Part shown: positions 44,352 to 53,936 of the stretch, piece after piece
How positions within the stretch are numbered: position 1 is the first letter of the stretch
Layout: each line of letters begins with the position of its first letter
Assembly: GCF_003254475.1 (NCBI RefSeq)
Contig: NZ_QFYQ01000001.1
Span: 2,356,001-2,420,000 of the forward strand
Length of the DNA: 64,000 bases
Reading direction: 5' to 3'
From: Phenylobacterium soli
Lineage (GTDB): Bacteria > Pseudomonadota > Alphaproteobacteria > Caulobacterales > Caulobacteraceae
Translations under genes and position numbers: made by a program
Notes under the pieces: model-generated
Seen by the model: the letters and a program-made list of their open reading frames with translations, nothing else
Told to the model about the DNA's origin: nothing
The model's database searches: none

Positions 44352-45179
44352 GTGTCGTCGCATCGTCAGGAAGCCGTCAAGCGCCTCGCCGCGCCGGACA
44401 TCGCCGCGCGCAAGGGCAAGACGCCGATCGTCTGCCTGACCGCCTACACCGCGCCCACCGCGGACATCCTCGACGACCACTGTGACCTTCTGCTGGTTGG
44501 CGACAGCGTCGGCATGGTGGTCCACGGCCTGCCGAACACGGTCGGCGTCACCCTCGAGATGATGATCCTGCACGGCCAGGCGGTGATGCGCGGCTCCCGG
44601 CGGGCGATGGTGGTGGTCGACATGCCGTTCGGCTCCTACGAGGGCTCGCCCGAGACCGCCTACGACAACGCCGCGCGGATCATGAAGGAGACCGGCGCCC
44701 AGGCCGTGAAGGTCGAGGCCGGTCCCGCGGTGGTCGAGAACATCGACTATCTAGTCAAGCGCGGCATTCCGGTGATGGGTCATGTGGGTCTTCGGCCCCA
44801 GTCCGTGCTGGTCGACGGCGGCTTCAAGGCCAAGGGCCGGCACAACGAGGAGCGCCAGCGCATCCTTGACGAGGCCCACGCCACCGCCGAGGCCGGCGCC
44901 TTCGCCATCGTGGTGGAGGGCGTCGCCGAAGGGCTGGCGCGCGACATCACGGCGGCGGTTCCCGTCCCGACCATCGGCATCGGCGCCTCGGCCGGCTGCG
45001 ACGGCCAGATCCTGGTCACTGACGACATGCTGGGGCTCTTCGACTGGACCCCGAAGTTCGTCCGCCGCTACGCCGATCTCAGGAACGAGATCTCCCAGGC
45101 GGTGGCGCGCTATGCCGAGGATGTACGCGAGCGCCGTTTCCCCGGTCCGGCCGAGATCTATTTCGCCAAGGCGGGCTGA
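44352..45179 (+). CDS. panB: 3-methyl-2-oxobutanoate hydroxymethyltransferase
   Basis: A 275-residue enzyme that makes ketopantoate from 2-oxoisovalerate and methylenetetrahydrofolate, the first committed step of pantothenate/CoA synthesis. Family motifs are [49 protein letters not shown] and the catalytic-region [16 protein letters not shown]. The start is GTG with GAGGAGC upstream, 2 nt after the preceding stop; an in-frame ATG at 44280 lies within the anti-sigma gene and gives a non-family N-terminus. panC is not nearby. Confidence 0.96.
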   Translation: MSSHRQEAVKRLAAPDIAARKGKTPIVCLTAYTAPTADILDDHCDLLLVGDSVGMVVHGLPNTVGVTLEMMILHGQAVMRGSRRAMVVVDMPFGSYEGSPETAYDNAARIMKETGAQAVKVEAGPAVVENIDYLVKRGIPVMGHVGLRPQSVLVDGGFKAKGRHNEERQRILDEAHATAEAGAFAIVVEGVAEGLARDITAAVPVPTIGIGASAGCDGQILVTDDMLGLFDWTPKFVRRYADLRNEISQAVARYAEDVRERRFPGPAEIYFAKAG

Positions 45180-45269
45180 GCTTCGCGGGCGTTGCGACGG
45201 TTCGCGGCGCGCTATAGGTTCCCGGCCTCTGCGGCCCGCGCGCCCCTTTGAGACCATCCGGAGTCCCGA

Positions 45270-46058
45270 TTGACCGATCTGTTCGAAGAGGTCGAGGAGC
45301 AGCTTCGCTCCGACCGCTACCGGGCGCTTGTGATCAAGGCGCTGCCGTGGGTGCTGGGCCTCGCCGCCGTGCTGCTCATCGCCTACTTCGGCTACTGGGG
45401 CTGGGACCGCTACACGACCCAGCAGGACGCCAAGGCGTCCGAGCAGTACGCCCAGGCCTTCGAAGCCCTGCAGCAGGGCCAGAAGGACAAGGCCGTGCAG
45501 CTGTGGACCGAGGTCTCCAAGTCGCCGTCCAAGGCCTATAAGTCGCTGGCCTTGATGCAGATCGGCGGCGTGCGCCTGGCTGACAAGAACACCCCCGAGG
45601 CGGTCAAGTACTTCGACCAGGCCGCGGCCGCCGCGCCGGACGACATCATCGGCGACGTGGCGCGCCTCAAATCCGCCTTCGCCTTGCTGGACACCGCTCC
45701 GGAGAAGGATCTGGAGGGGCGCTTGACGCCGCTGACCAAGGACGGCCGCCCCTACCGCGTCCAGGCGCGCGAGGCGCTCGGCTTCGCCAAGCTGATGGCC
45801 GGGGACACCGCCGGCGCCCGCGGCGAGTTCGTGGTGATCAGCCAGTCGCTGGAGGCCTCCGACGCCTCGCGCGAGCGCGCCAAGGCCGCCATGGACCTGA
45901 TCGATTCCGGCTCCGCCAAGGCCATTCCGCAGGTGGCCAAGGCCGCCGCCGCCCTTCCACCCCCGGTGATGCTGGCTCCTGGCCAGACCATGCCGGGCCC
46001 GGTCGGCCCGGGCCAAGCCGCCGTTCCGACGCAACCGCAAGCCACGGGCCCGCAATGA
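45270..46058 (+). CDS. Tetratricopeptide-like membrane protein, YfgM family
   Basis: A 262-residue protein with a short cytoplasmic N-terminus, one transmembrane helix (LGLAAVLLIAYFGYWGW, about 29-45), and a periplasmic TPR-like helical domain (Pfam TPR_21), then a Pro/Gln-rich C-terminal tail. YfgM is an ancillary SecYEG/periplasmic chaperone-network protein in E. coli, where it precedes bamB just as it does here. The start is TTG, preceded by CGGAG. It overlaps the next gene by 4 nt (ATGA). Confidence 0.85.
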   Translation: MTDLFEEVEEQLRSDRYRALVIKALPWVLGLAAVLLIAYFGYWGWDRYTTQQDAKASEQYAQAFEALQQGQKDKAVQLWTEVSKSPSKAYKSLALMQIGGVRLADKNTPEAVKYFDQAAAAAPDDIIGDVARLKSAFALLDTAPEKDLEGRLTPLTKDGRPYRVQAREALGFAKLMAGDTAGARGEFVVISQSLEASDASRERAKAAMDLIDSGSAKAIPQVAKAAAALPPPVMLAPGQTMPGPVGPGQAAVPTQPQATGPQ

Positions 46059-47446
46059 CGCCGCGCCGCAAGACGCTCTTCCTCGCTCTCCTGATGTCCG
46101 CCGCCGTCGGGGCGACGGGCTGCTCCACCGTGAGCCGCCTGAACCCGTTCCACGGCAAGGAAGGCCCCAAGGAGACCGCCTCCGAGGGCCAGCGGATCTC
46201 GATCGTCCCGCAGGACGAGGTCCTGGCGCCTGCCGATTCCCTGAAGGGCGTCGATTTCGCCCTGCCGCCCGTCGCCACCCAGGCCGAGTGGCCGCTGCCG
46301 GGCGGCACGCCGGAGCAGTCGGTCGAGAACGTCGACGCCGGCGCCAACCTGTCGATCGCCTGGCGCCGCGGCGTCGGCATCGGCTCCTCGCGCGCCGTCC
46401 ATGTGACCGCCACGCCGGTGGTCGCCCAGGGCCGCGTCTACACCATGGACGGCGAGGCGGGCGTCTCGGCGCATGACGCCAGGACGGGCGCGGAGATCTG
46501 GCGGGCCAACCTGCGCCCGAGCGACAACCGCCGCGACCGCGAGGCCTTCGGCGGCGGTGTGGCCTTCGCCGACGGCAAGCTCTACGTGACCTCAGGCTAC
46601 CGCTTCGTGGCGGCGGTCGACGCGGCCACGGGCAAGCTCCTGTGGCGGACCAAGACCGACGAGCCGATCCACGCCGCCCCCACCGTGGCCGAGGGCCGGG
46701 TGATGGCGGTGGCGCTCGACAACTCGCTGCTGACCTTCGATGCGGCCACCGGCGCGTCCGGCTGGACCTATCAGGCCCTCTCCGAGCCGGCGCGGATCCT
46801 CGCCGCCTCGAGCCCGGCGGTGTCCGGCGACACCGTGGTCGCCTCCTTCGGCTCGGGCGAGCTCGTGGCCCTGCGCATCGCCAACGGCAACGACCTGTGG
46901 GACGAGGCCCTGTCGCGCGCCAGCCGCACCAGCTCCCTGTCCGAGATCCGCGACATCCCCGGCCGGCCGGTGATCTACCGGGGCGACGTCTATGCCGTCA
47001 GCCACTCGGGCGTGTTCTCGGCCACCGACCTGCGCACCGGCCAGGCGCGCTGGAGCCTGCCGGTGGTCGGCGTCACCACGCCGCTGCCCGTGGGCGACGT
47101 GGTCTATGTGGTCTCCAAGGCGGGCCAGGTGATCTGCGCCTCGCGCGAAACCGGCCAGATCTTCTGGATCCGCGACCTGAACGAGGGCTTCGTGGCCAAG
47201 CGCCGCGGCGGCTTCTTCGGCATCGGCGGCACGAAGATCACGCGGCCCGTCTGGTCGAGCCCGCTGATGTCCAACAACCGGATCCTGGTGGCCGGCACGA
47301 CGGGCGAGCTGGTGGCCCTGAACGCCAAGACGGGCGCGGTGGAAAAGCGCCTCGACATCGGCGCGCCGACCCTGATCGGTCCGGTCGCGGCCGGCGACAC
47401 CGTCTACGTGATCACGGACACCGCCCAGCTGATCGCGATCCGCTAG
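46055..47446 (+). CDS. bamB: Outer membrane assembly lipoprotein BamB-like beta-propeller
   Basis: A 463-residue lipoprotein with a signal peptide and lipobox (VGATGC, lipidated Cys23) and an eight-bladed PQQ-like beta-propeller, seen as repeats such as [40 protein letters not shown] and [11 protein letters not shown]. BamB scaffolds the BAM complex that folds outer membrane proteins. The order yfgM-bamB-der is the same as in E. coli, supporting the assignment over a generic PQQ-repeat enzyme. Confidence 0.92.
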   Translation: MTPRRKTLFLALLMSAAVGATGCSTVSRLNPFHGKEGPKETASEGQRISIVPQDEVLAPADSLKGVDFALPPVATQAEWPLPGGTPEQSVENVDAGANLSIAWRRGVGIGSSRAVHVTATPVVAQGRVYTMDGEAGVSAHDARTGAEIWRANLRPSDNRRDREAFGGGVAFADGKLYVTSGYRFVAAVDAATGKLLWRTKTDEPIHAAPTVAEGRVMAVALDNSLLTFDAATGASGWTYQALSEPARILAASSPAVSGDTVVASFGSGELVALRIANGNDLWDEALSRASRTSSLSEIRDIPGRPVIYRGDVYAVSHSGVFSATDLRTGQARWSLPVVGVTTPLPVGDVVYVVSKAGQVICASRETGQIFWIRDLNEGFVAKRRGGFFGIGGTKITRPVWSSPLMSNNRILVAGTTGELVALNAKTGAVEKRLDIGAPTLIGPVAAGDTVYVITDTAQLIAIR

Positions 47447-47465
47447 GACGCGCATCGGGGACGCC

Positions 47466-49001
47466 ATGGCGCTGAAACTCGCGATCGTCGGGCGTCCGAA
47501 CGTCGGCAAGTCCACGCTGTTCAACCGGCTGGCGGGCAAGAAGCTCGCCATCGTGGACGACCGGCCGGGCGTGACCCGCGACCGGCGCTTCGCCACGGGT
47601 CGGCTGGGCGACCTGGACCTGGAGCTCATCGACACCGCCGGCTTCGAGGACGTCTCGGACGAGAGTCTCGAGGCCCGGATGCGCACCCAGACCGAGCGGG
47701 CCATCGACGAGTGCGACGTCGCCCTGTTCGTCATCGACGCCCGCGAGGGCGTGACGCCGCTGGACGAGGTGTTCGCCGAGATCCTCAGGAAGCGCGACAA
47801 GCCGGTGGTGCTGGCGGCCAACAAGGCCGAGGGCAAACAGGGCGACGCCGGGACCATGGAGGCCTTCAGCCTCGGCCTCGGCGAGCCGGTGCCGATCTCC
47901 GCCGAGCACGGGGAGGGCATGGCCGACCTCTATGCGGCCATCGCTGCGGTTTCGTCGGAGGCCGACGAGGCGGAAGAAGAGGACGAGGCAGACAAGCCGG
48001 TGCGCATCGCCATCGTCGGGCGTCCGAACGCGGGCAAGTCCACCCTCGTCAACCGCCTGATCGGCGAGGATCGGCTGCTCACCGGCCCCGAGGCCGGCAT
48101 CACCCGCGACGCCATTCCGGTGGATTGGGAGTGGGGGGAGCGCAAGGTCCGCCTGGTGGACACCGCCGGCCTGCGCCGCAAGGCCAAGGTGCAGGAGAAG
48201 CTGGAGAAGCTCTCCACCCAGGACACCATCCGCGCCATCACCTTCGCCGAGGTGGTGATCCTCGTCATGGACGCCACCCATCCCTTCGAGATCCAGGATC
48301 TGCAGATCGGCGATCTCGTGGAGCGGGAAGGGCGGGCGCTGGTCTTCGTGCTCGCCAAATGGGACCTCGTGCCCGACCCGCAGGCGCGCCTCGCCGAGAT
48401 CATCGACGAGGCCCAGCGCCAGCTGCCGCAGGTCAAGGGCGCGCCGATCATTCCGTTGTCGGCCGAGACCGGCCGCGGCCTCGACCGGCTGATGCCCGCC
48501 GTCTTCAAGACCTATTCGGACTGGTCGACGAAGGTGAAGACGCGCGACCTGAACGACTGGCTGCAGATGGCCATCCAGCGCCACCCGCCGCCCGCTGTGA
48601 ACGGCCGACGGATCAAGCCGAAGTACATGGCCCAGACCAAGGCGCGGCCGCCGACCTTCGTGCTGTTCGCCAGCCGCGCCGACCAGCTGCCGGAGAGCTA
48701 TCGGCGCTATCTGATCAACTCGCTGCGCGAGAGTTTCGATCTGCCGGGCGTGCCGCTGCGGGTGACGATCAAGTCGAACCGCAACCCCTACGCCGAGGGC
48801 GAGGACGGGGCGCCTGCCGAGCGTCCGTCGCGGGCCAAGCCGGCCGAGGGGCGCGCCGCCTCCGCTAAGCCGAGGGCGTCGGGCAAACCGAAGCCGAAGC
48901 CCAAGGCTGGCGCGCCGCGCGGCCGATCGGCCAAGCTGGCGCGGCCGGGGGTCAAGCCGAAACGAGCGTCCCGGACTTCCACTCCGAAAAGAGGACGTTG
49001 A
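47466..49001 (+). CDS. der: GTPase Der (EngA)
   Basis: A 511-residue essential ribosome-assembly GTPase with two tandem G domains and a C-terminal KH-like domain. G1 motifs are GRPNVGKST (9-17) and GRPNAGKST (185-193), and G3 DTAGF and DTAGL. The G4 motifs deviate from NKxD: NKAE (119-122) in domain 1 and AKWD (297-300) in domain 2. A basic Lys/Pro/Ala tail of about 80 residues follows residue 430. The last 50 bases overlap the 3' end of the opposite-strand SDR gene. Confidence 0.97.
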   Translation: MALKLAIVGRPNVGKSTLFNRLAGKKLAIVDDRPGVTRDRRFATGRLGDLDLELIDTAGFEDVSDESLEARMRTQTERAIDECDVALFVIDAREGVTPLDEVFAEILRKRDKPVVLAANKAEGKQGDAGTMEAFSLGLGEPVPISAEHGEGMADLYAAIAAVSSEADEAEEEDEADKPVRIAIVGRPNAGKSTLVNRLIGEDRLLTGPEAGITRDAIPVDWEWGERKVRLVDTAGLRRKAKVQEKLEKLSTQDTIRAITFAEVVILVMDATHPFEIQDLQIGDLVEREGRALVFVLAKWDLVPDPQARLAEIIDEAQRQLPQVKGAPIIPLSAETGRGLDRLMPAVFKTYSDWSTKVKTRDLNDWLQMAIQRHPPPAVNGRRIKPKYMAQTKARPPTFVLFASRADQLPESYRRYLINSLRESFDLPGVPLRVTIKSNRNPYAEGEDGAPAERPSRAKPAEGRAASAKPRASGKPKPKPKAGAPRGRSAKLARPGVKPKRASRTSTPKRGR

Positions 49002-49707
49002 CGTTCGGCAGGCCGAGGTCGGCCTGGGCGAGTTCCACCACCATCGGACCGATCTCGGCCGGGTCGGGCAGGGTCTCAGGGTCCTCGCCGGGCATCGCCT
49101 CGGCGCGCATCTTGGTGCGCATGGCGCCCGGGTCGACCAGGGCGATGCGGACGTTCGTCTGTTCGAGTTCGTCGGCCCAGGTGCGGACCAGGTTCTCGAG
49201 CCCCGCCTTGGTGGCCCCGTATGGCCCCCAGAACGCCTTCGGCCTGGCGACCCGGCCGGTCGAAAAGACGATCGCCCGGCCCTTAGGCGCGGCGCGCAGC
49301 AGCGGCTCGGTCGAACGGATCAGCCGGTAGGTGGCGGTGAGGTTCACGGCCACCACGCGATCCCAGTGCTTGGGCTCGATGTGGGCCACGGGGGTCATGG
49401 GCCCGAGGATGGCGGCGGCGTGGACCAGGATGTCCAGGTGTCCGAAGCGCTGGTGGATGGCCAGGCCCAGCTGGTCGAGGCCGTCGCCCTCGGCGATGTC
49501 CATGGGAACCAGGGTGGCCGACTGGCCGCTGGCCTGCCGGATCTCGTCGTCGAGCTCCTCGAGCGCGCCCTGGGTGCGGGCGACGGCGACCACGTGGGCG
49601 CCGGCCTTGGCGAGGGCGAGGGCGCACTCGCGGCCGATGCCGCGGCTGGCGCCGGTGACGAGGGCGAACTTGCCGGCGAGCGGCGCGTCGGAGAGCGGGG
49701 CGGACAT
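48952..49707 (-). CDS. SDR family NAD(P)-dependent oxidoreductase
   Basis: A 251-residue short-chain dehydrogenase/reductase. The cofactor motif [10 protein letters not shown] (about 19-28), the AAAILGPM segment corresponding to NAG, and the active-site YGATK follow a Ser in VFSTGRV. It is a classical SDR without a recognised substrate; YciK-like in size and sequence style. ATG 49707 starts where homology begins. It overlaps the der 3' end by 50 nt on the opposite strand and is 41 bp downstream of purF. Confidence 0.9.
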   Translation of the reverse strand: MSAPLSDAPLAGKFALVTGASRGIGRECALALAKAGAHVVAVARTQGALEELDDEIRQASGQSATLVPMDIAEGDGLDQLGLAIHQRFGHLDILVHAAAILGPMTPVAHIEPKHWDRVVAVNLTATYRLIRSTEPLLRAAPKGRAIVFSTGRVARPKAFWGPYGATKAGLENLVRTWADELEQTNVRIALVDPGAMRTKMRAEAMPGEDPETLPDPAEIGPMVVELAQADLGLPNVNVLFSEWKSGTLVSA

Positions 49708-49748
49708 GGCGCGCTTCCTAGCGGGCTTTGTCGCGACTGTCCCGCCCC

Positions 49749-51254
49749 TTAGGCGTCGACCAGGAAGGAGAGCTGGCGCTCCACCGCCTCGTTCCGGCCC
49801 TCGGCGATCTCGCGATCGAGCAGGCGGGTGGGATAGTCGCCGGTGAAGTAGTGGTCGGTGAACTGCGGGTCCTCGGCGTTCCGCGGACCGGCTTCCATGG
49901 CCCAGTAGAGTCCCTCGACCGACAGGTAGCCCATGGAATCGACGTTGAGGATCTTGGCGATCTCCTCGACCGAATGGTTGGCGGCGAGCAGCTTCTCGCG
50001 ATCGGGCATGTCGATGCCGTAGTAGTCCGGCCACTGGATTGGCGGCGAAGCCGAGCGCAGGTGCACTTCCTTGGCGCCCGCCTCGCGCACCATGCGCACG
50101 ACGCGGATCGAGTTGGTGCCGCGGACGATGGAGTCGTCGACGAGCAGCACGCGCTTGCCGGCCAGAACCGAGCGGTTGGGCGACAGCTTCATGCGCACGC
50201 CCATCTCGCGCTGGCCCTGGGTGGGCTGGATGAAGGTGCGGCCGACGTAGTGGTTGCGGATGATGCCGAGTTCGTAGGGCAGGCCCGCTTCCTGGGCGAA
50301 GCCGAGGGCGGCGGGAACGCCGCTGTCGGGCACCGGCACGACGACGTCGACCTCGGCGGGCGTTTCCTGGGCCAGGCGCCGGCCCATGCGTTTGCGCACC
50401 TCGTAGACCGACTTGCCGTTCACCACCGAGTCCGGGCGGGCGAAGTAGACGTATTCGAAGATGCAGGGCCGGGCGCGCTTGGCCGGGAACGGCTTCAGCG
50501 ACTGCACGCCGTCCTGATCGATGACGATCATCTCGCCGTTCTCGACGTCGCGCACGAAGCTCGCGCCGATCATGTCGAGGGCGCAGGTCTCCGACGCCAG
50601 GACCGCCTTGCCGTCGAGGTCGCCGAGGACGAGCGGGCGGATGCCCAGCGGATCGCGGATGCCGATCAGCTTCTTGTTGGAGATCGCGACCAGGGCGTAG
50701 CCGCCCTCGATCTTCGACAGGGCGTCGATGAAGCGGTCGACGATCTTCTCCCGCCGCGAGCGCGCGATCAGGTGCAGGATCACCTCGGAGTCCGAGGTCG
50801 ACTGAAAGATGGCGCCGTCGGCGACCAGCTGTTCGCGCAGCGTCAGGAAATTGGTCAGGTTGCCGTTGTGGGCGAGGGCGATGCCGCCGGAGTCGAGATC
50901 GGCGAACATCGGCTGGACGTTGCGGATGAAGGAGCCGCCGGCGGTGGAGTAGCGGGTGTGGCCGATGGCGGCGCGGCCGGGCAGGCGTTCCACGAGATCC
51001 GCGCCGGCGAAGGCGTCGCCCACGTGGCCCATGTGCCGCTCGGTGTGGAAGCGCTGGCCGTCGAAGGAGGCGATGCCGCAGGCTTCCTGGCCACGGTGCT
51101 GCAGGGAGTGGAGGCCGAGGGCGGTAAGCGCCGCCGCCTCGTCCACGTCGAACACGCCGAAGACCCCGCACTCCAGGCGCGGGGTGTCGTCCCAGGCGTC
51201 CCTGTCGGAGGGATCACGAACGGGGTTGGACCATCGTTCGTGCATCACGTTCAT
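49749..51254 (-). CDS. purF: Amidophosphoribosyltransferase
   Basis: A 501-residue glutamine phosphoribosylpyrophosphate amidotransferase, the first step of purine synthesis. A 28-residue propeptide precedes nucleophile Cys29 (RLECGVFGVF), as in the B. subtilis-type enzymes. Further motifs are LGLHSLQHRGQEACGI, GHTRYSTAGG, and the PRPP loop VLLVDDSIVRGTNS. The GGAGA Shine-Dalgarno sequence supports ATG 51254. The start codon overlaps the cvpA stop (ATGA). Confidence 0.97.
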   Translation of the reverse strand: MNVMHERWSNPVRDPSDRDAWDDTPRLECGVFGVFDVDEAAALTALGLHSLQHRGQEACGIASFDGQRFHTERHMGHVGDAFAGADLVERLPGRAAIGHTRYSTAGGSFIRNVQPMFADLDSGGIALAHNGNLTNFLTLREQLVADGAIFQSTSDSEVILHLIARSRREKIVDRFIDALSKIEGGYALVAISNKKLIGIRDPLGIRPLVLGDLDGKAVLASETCALDMIGASFVRDVENGEMIVIDQDGVQSLKPFPAKRARPCIFEYVYFARPDSVVNGKSVYEVRKRMGRRLAQETPAEVDVVVPVPDSGVPAALGFAQEAGLPYELGIIRNHYVGRTFIQPTQGQREMGVRMKLSPNRSVLAGKRVLLVDDSIVRGTNSIRVVRMVREAGAKEVHLRSASPPIQWPDYYGIDMPDREKLLAANHSVEEIAKILNVDSMGYLSVEGLYWAMEAGPRNAEDPQFTDHYFTGDYPTRLLDREIAEGRNEAVERQLSFLVDA

Positions 51255-51859
51255 CGGGACTTCTCCACAAGATCGTCGATCTCGCCGCGTTGGCGGGCGT
51301 CGTAACCGGTCGAAGCATTTCTGTCACGCGAGCCGTCCTTCACCGCCCGCTCGAAAGCCGGCTTCAGGCGTCCCGCCAGGTCCAGACCCCTGGGGGCCAG
51401 CTCGGTCATCAGCCCACCCATGTGCTCGGCCACCGGCCAGGTCGCCGAACCGGTGATCCAATGCGGACGCAGGTCCTTCGGCGTGGCGGCGTTGAACATC
51501 AGGTAGAGGCCGCCCAGGACCACCAGGCCGCGAACGAGCCCGATGCCCAGGCCGAGCGTCCGGTCCAGGAGGCCCAGCACGTGGGTCTTCTGGACGCGCT
51601 GCGCAATCCCTGCGCCGATCAGACGCAGGAGGCCGTAGGTGACCAGGAAGACGCCGATCAGGGCCGCGGTGGCCGCCAGCCACTGGGTGTGGATCAGGTG
51701 ACGGGCGAGGGGGGCGGTGCTCGGCAGGCCGAAGATCGCCAGGAAGGCCGCCGCCACCAGGGCGATCATGGCGGCCACTTCCCGCACGGCCCCGCGCAGC
51801 CAGCCGACGCCGGCCGAGATCAGCAGCAGGACCGCGACGATCAGGTCGAACTGGGTCAC
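51251..51859 (-). CDS. cvpA: CvpA family membrane protein
   Basis: A 202-residue protein with four hydrophobic segments at the N-terminus, starting TQFDLIVAVLLLISAGVGWL, and a soluble charged C-terminal tail. It belongs to the CvpA (colicin V production) family, whose members are linked to envelope homeostasis. The neighbourhood cvpA-purF is widely conserved. It begins 4 nt after the radA stop and overlaps purF by 4 nt, so radA-cvpA-purF is probably one operon. Confidence 0.93.
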   Translation of the reverse strand: MTQFDLIVAVLLLISAGVGWLRGAVREVAAMIALVAAAFLAIFGLPSTAPLARHLIHTQWLAATAALIGVFLVTYGLLRLIGAGIAQRVQKTHVLGLLDRTLGLGIGLVRGLVVLGGLYLMFNAATPKDLRPHWITGSATWPVAEHMGGLMTELAPRGLDLAGRLKPAFERAVKDGSRDRNASTGYDARQRGEIDDLVEKSR

Positions 51860-51863
51860 GGCG

Positions 51864-53231
51864 TCAGCCCCATTCGCCGTCTCCGATGCGCCTGACGGCG
51901 TCGGCCAGCCGACTGGCGCCGGAGACGCTCATGCCCGCCACGCCCTCGAGATCGGCGGGCGCCAGGGCGCGGCGGAAGCCGAGTTTGGCGGCCTCCTTCA
52001 GGCGCGCGTCCATGCGGCTCACCGGGCGCACCTCGCCCGACAGGCTGATCTCGCCGAACACCACGCAGTCCTGCGGCAGGGCCTGGTCGAGGGCCGACGA
52101 AACGAGCGCCGCCGCCGCCGCGAGGTCCGCCGCCGGCTCGGAGATGCGCAGCCCGCCCGCCACATTGAGGTAGACGTCGCGGTCGCCGAACCCGATGCCG
52201 CAGCGCGTCTCGAGCACCGCCAGGATCATGGCGAGCCGTCCGGAATCCCAGCCGACCACCGCGCGCCGGGGGGTGCCGTACGCCGAGGGGGCGACCAGCG
52301 CCTGGAACTCGACCAGCACCGGCCGCGAGCCTTCCACCCCGGCAAACACCGCCGCGCCCGCCGCGCGCTCGCCGGCGGTGTTGAGGAACAGGGCCGAGGG
52401 GTTCTTCACCTCCGCCAGGCCCGCGTCGCCCATCTCGAAGACGCCGATCTCGTCGGTCGCGCCGAAGCGGTTCTTGGCGCCGCGCAGGATGCGGAACGGG
52501 TAGCCGCGCTCCCCCTCGAAGGCGAGGACGGCGTCGACCATGTGCTCGATGACGCGGGGACCGGCGATCGTGCCTTCCTTGGTCACGTGGCCGACGAGGA
52601 TGATGGCGACGCCCTTCTTCTTGGCGAGGCGCACGAGCTCCCCGGCCGCGGCGCGGACCTGGGTGACCGAACCGGGCGCCGCCTCGTGGGCGTCGCTCCA
52701 CATGGTCTGAATGGAATCGACGATGACGAGCTCGAAGGCGTCCTTCTTCAGGCCCTCGAGGATCTCGCGCAGCGAGGTCTCGGCGGCGAGCTTCACCGGG
52801 GCCGCTGCGAGGCCCATCCGCTGCGCGCGCGAGCGGACCTGCTCCACCGCTTCCTCGCCGGAGATGTAGGCGCAGGCCGCTCCGCGCAGGGCGGCCGAGC
52901 CGGCGACCTGCATCAGCAGGGTGGACTTGCCGACCCCAGGATCGCCGCCAAGGAGGATCGCCGAGCCCGGCACCACGCCGCCGCCGCAGACGCGGTCGAA
53001 CTCGTCGACGCCGGTGATGATCCGGGGCGGAGCCGGGGTGGCGTCCTGCAGGCCCTCGAAGTTGAGGCCGCGGCCGCGGCCGGTGCGCGCCGGCGCCAGC
53101 GCGCCCGGCGGGCGGGCGGTGATCTCCTCGACCAGGGTGTTCCAGGCGCCGCAGGCCGGGCACTGGCCCGCCCACTTGGTCTGGACGGAGCCGCAGGACT
53201 GGCAGACGTAGGCGGCGCCGTCGCGGGCCAA
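51864..53231 (-). CDS. radA: DNA repair protein RadA (Sms)
   Basis: A 455-residue RecA-like ATPase for branch migration in recombination. It has an N-terminal C4 zinc finger (Cys10, 13, 24, 27), Walker A GGDPGVGKST (about 95-104), the RadA-specific KNRFG motif in AKNRFGATDEIGVFEM, and a C-terminal Lon-protease-like domain. The start is TTG at 53231 with AGGAG upstream, where the family N-terminus begins; the frame is open upstream. It is the first gene of the radA-cvpA-purF set. Confidence 0.96.
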   Translation of the reverse strand: MARDGAAYVCQSCGSVQTKWAGQCPACGAWNTLVEEITARPPGALAPARTGRGRGLNFEGLQDATPAPPRIITGVDEFDRVCGGGVVPGSAILLGGDPGVGKSTLLMQVAGSAALRGAACAYISGEEAVEQVRSRAQRMGLAAAPVKLAAETSLREILEGLKKDAFELVIVDSIQTMWSDAHEAAPGSVTQVRAAAGELVRLAKKKGVAIILVGHVTKEGTIAGPRVIEHMVDAVLAFEGERGYPFRILRGAKNRFGATDEIGVFEMGDAGLAEVKNPSALFLNTAGERAAGAAVFAGVEGSRPVLVEFQALVAPSAYGTPRRAVVGWDSGRLAMILAVLETRCGIGFGDRDVYLNVAGGLRISEPAADLAAAAALVSSALDQALPQDCVVFGEISLSGEVRPVSRMDARLKEAAKLGFRRALAPADLEGVAGMSVSGASRLADAVRRIGDGEWG

Positions 53232-53339
53232 GGGACGCTCCTGATTCGTGACGTGGGGAAGTCTAACCGACGGAAGCGGCCGCGGCTTGTCGGGCGCGCG
53301 GCGTCGTCTAGGCTTCGTGTGGGCTGTTTGGGAGTTCAG

Positions 53340-53936
53340 ATGAGCGCGGCGGAGCCATTCTCCAAGCGCGGCGGCGTCGTGACGCGCGTCCGCGGCATGC
53401 TGCTGCGTCCGGCTCTGACGTGGCCGGAGGTGGAAGGCGAGCCGGCCACCGCGCGCGGCCTCATGTTGGGCTATGTGGCGCCGCTGGCCGCCATCGGGCC
53501 GGTCTGCAGCGCCCTTGGCCTCATCCTCTTCGGCCCGAGCATCGCCGGCATTCACCTGAAGGCCCAGCCACTGGAGACGATCGGCGGCGCGCTCATCGAT
53601 TATCTGCTGAGCCTGGCCACCGCCTATCTGCTGGCGTTGGTGATCAGCGCGCTCGGTCCCCTGTTCGGCGGGCGAACCGATCGCATCCAGGCGCTGAAGC
53701 TGGTTGCCTATTCCGGCACGGCGGTGTGGCTGGCGGGCGTTTTCGCCCTCTATCCGACGCTCGGGTTTCCGATGGCGATCCTGGGCGCGCTCTACAGCCT
53801 CTACGCCCTCTTTCTCGGCCTGCCGCGGCTGATGCGGGCGCCGGGCGACCGGGCCCTGACCTACTTCGCCGTGGTGATCCTCTGCACCGGGGCCCTGGCC
53901 CTCTTCCTGCGGCTGGTGACCGGCTTCATGCCCTAG
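53340..53936 (+). CDS. Yip1 domain membrane protein
   Basis: A 198-residue protein with five hydrophobic segments, typical of Yip1-domain family membrane proteins. The N-terminal VVTRVRGMLLRPALTWPEVE is the usual lead-in (family members often have RIxNILLxPxxxW). Function is unknown. ATG 53340 follows GGGAG. It is divergent from radA and convergent with alr, sharing the CTAG stop palindrome at 53933-53936. Confidence 0.82.
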   Translation: MSAAEPFSKRGGVVTRVRGMLLRPALTWPEVEGEPATARGLMLGYVAPLAAIGPVCSALGLILFGPSIAGIHLKAQPLETIGGALIDYLLSLATAYLLALVISALGPLFGGRTDRIQALKLVAYSGTAVWLAGVFALYPTLGFPMAILGALYSLYALFLGLPRLMRAPGDRALTYFAVVILCTGALALFLRLVTGFMP

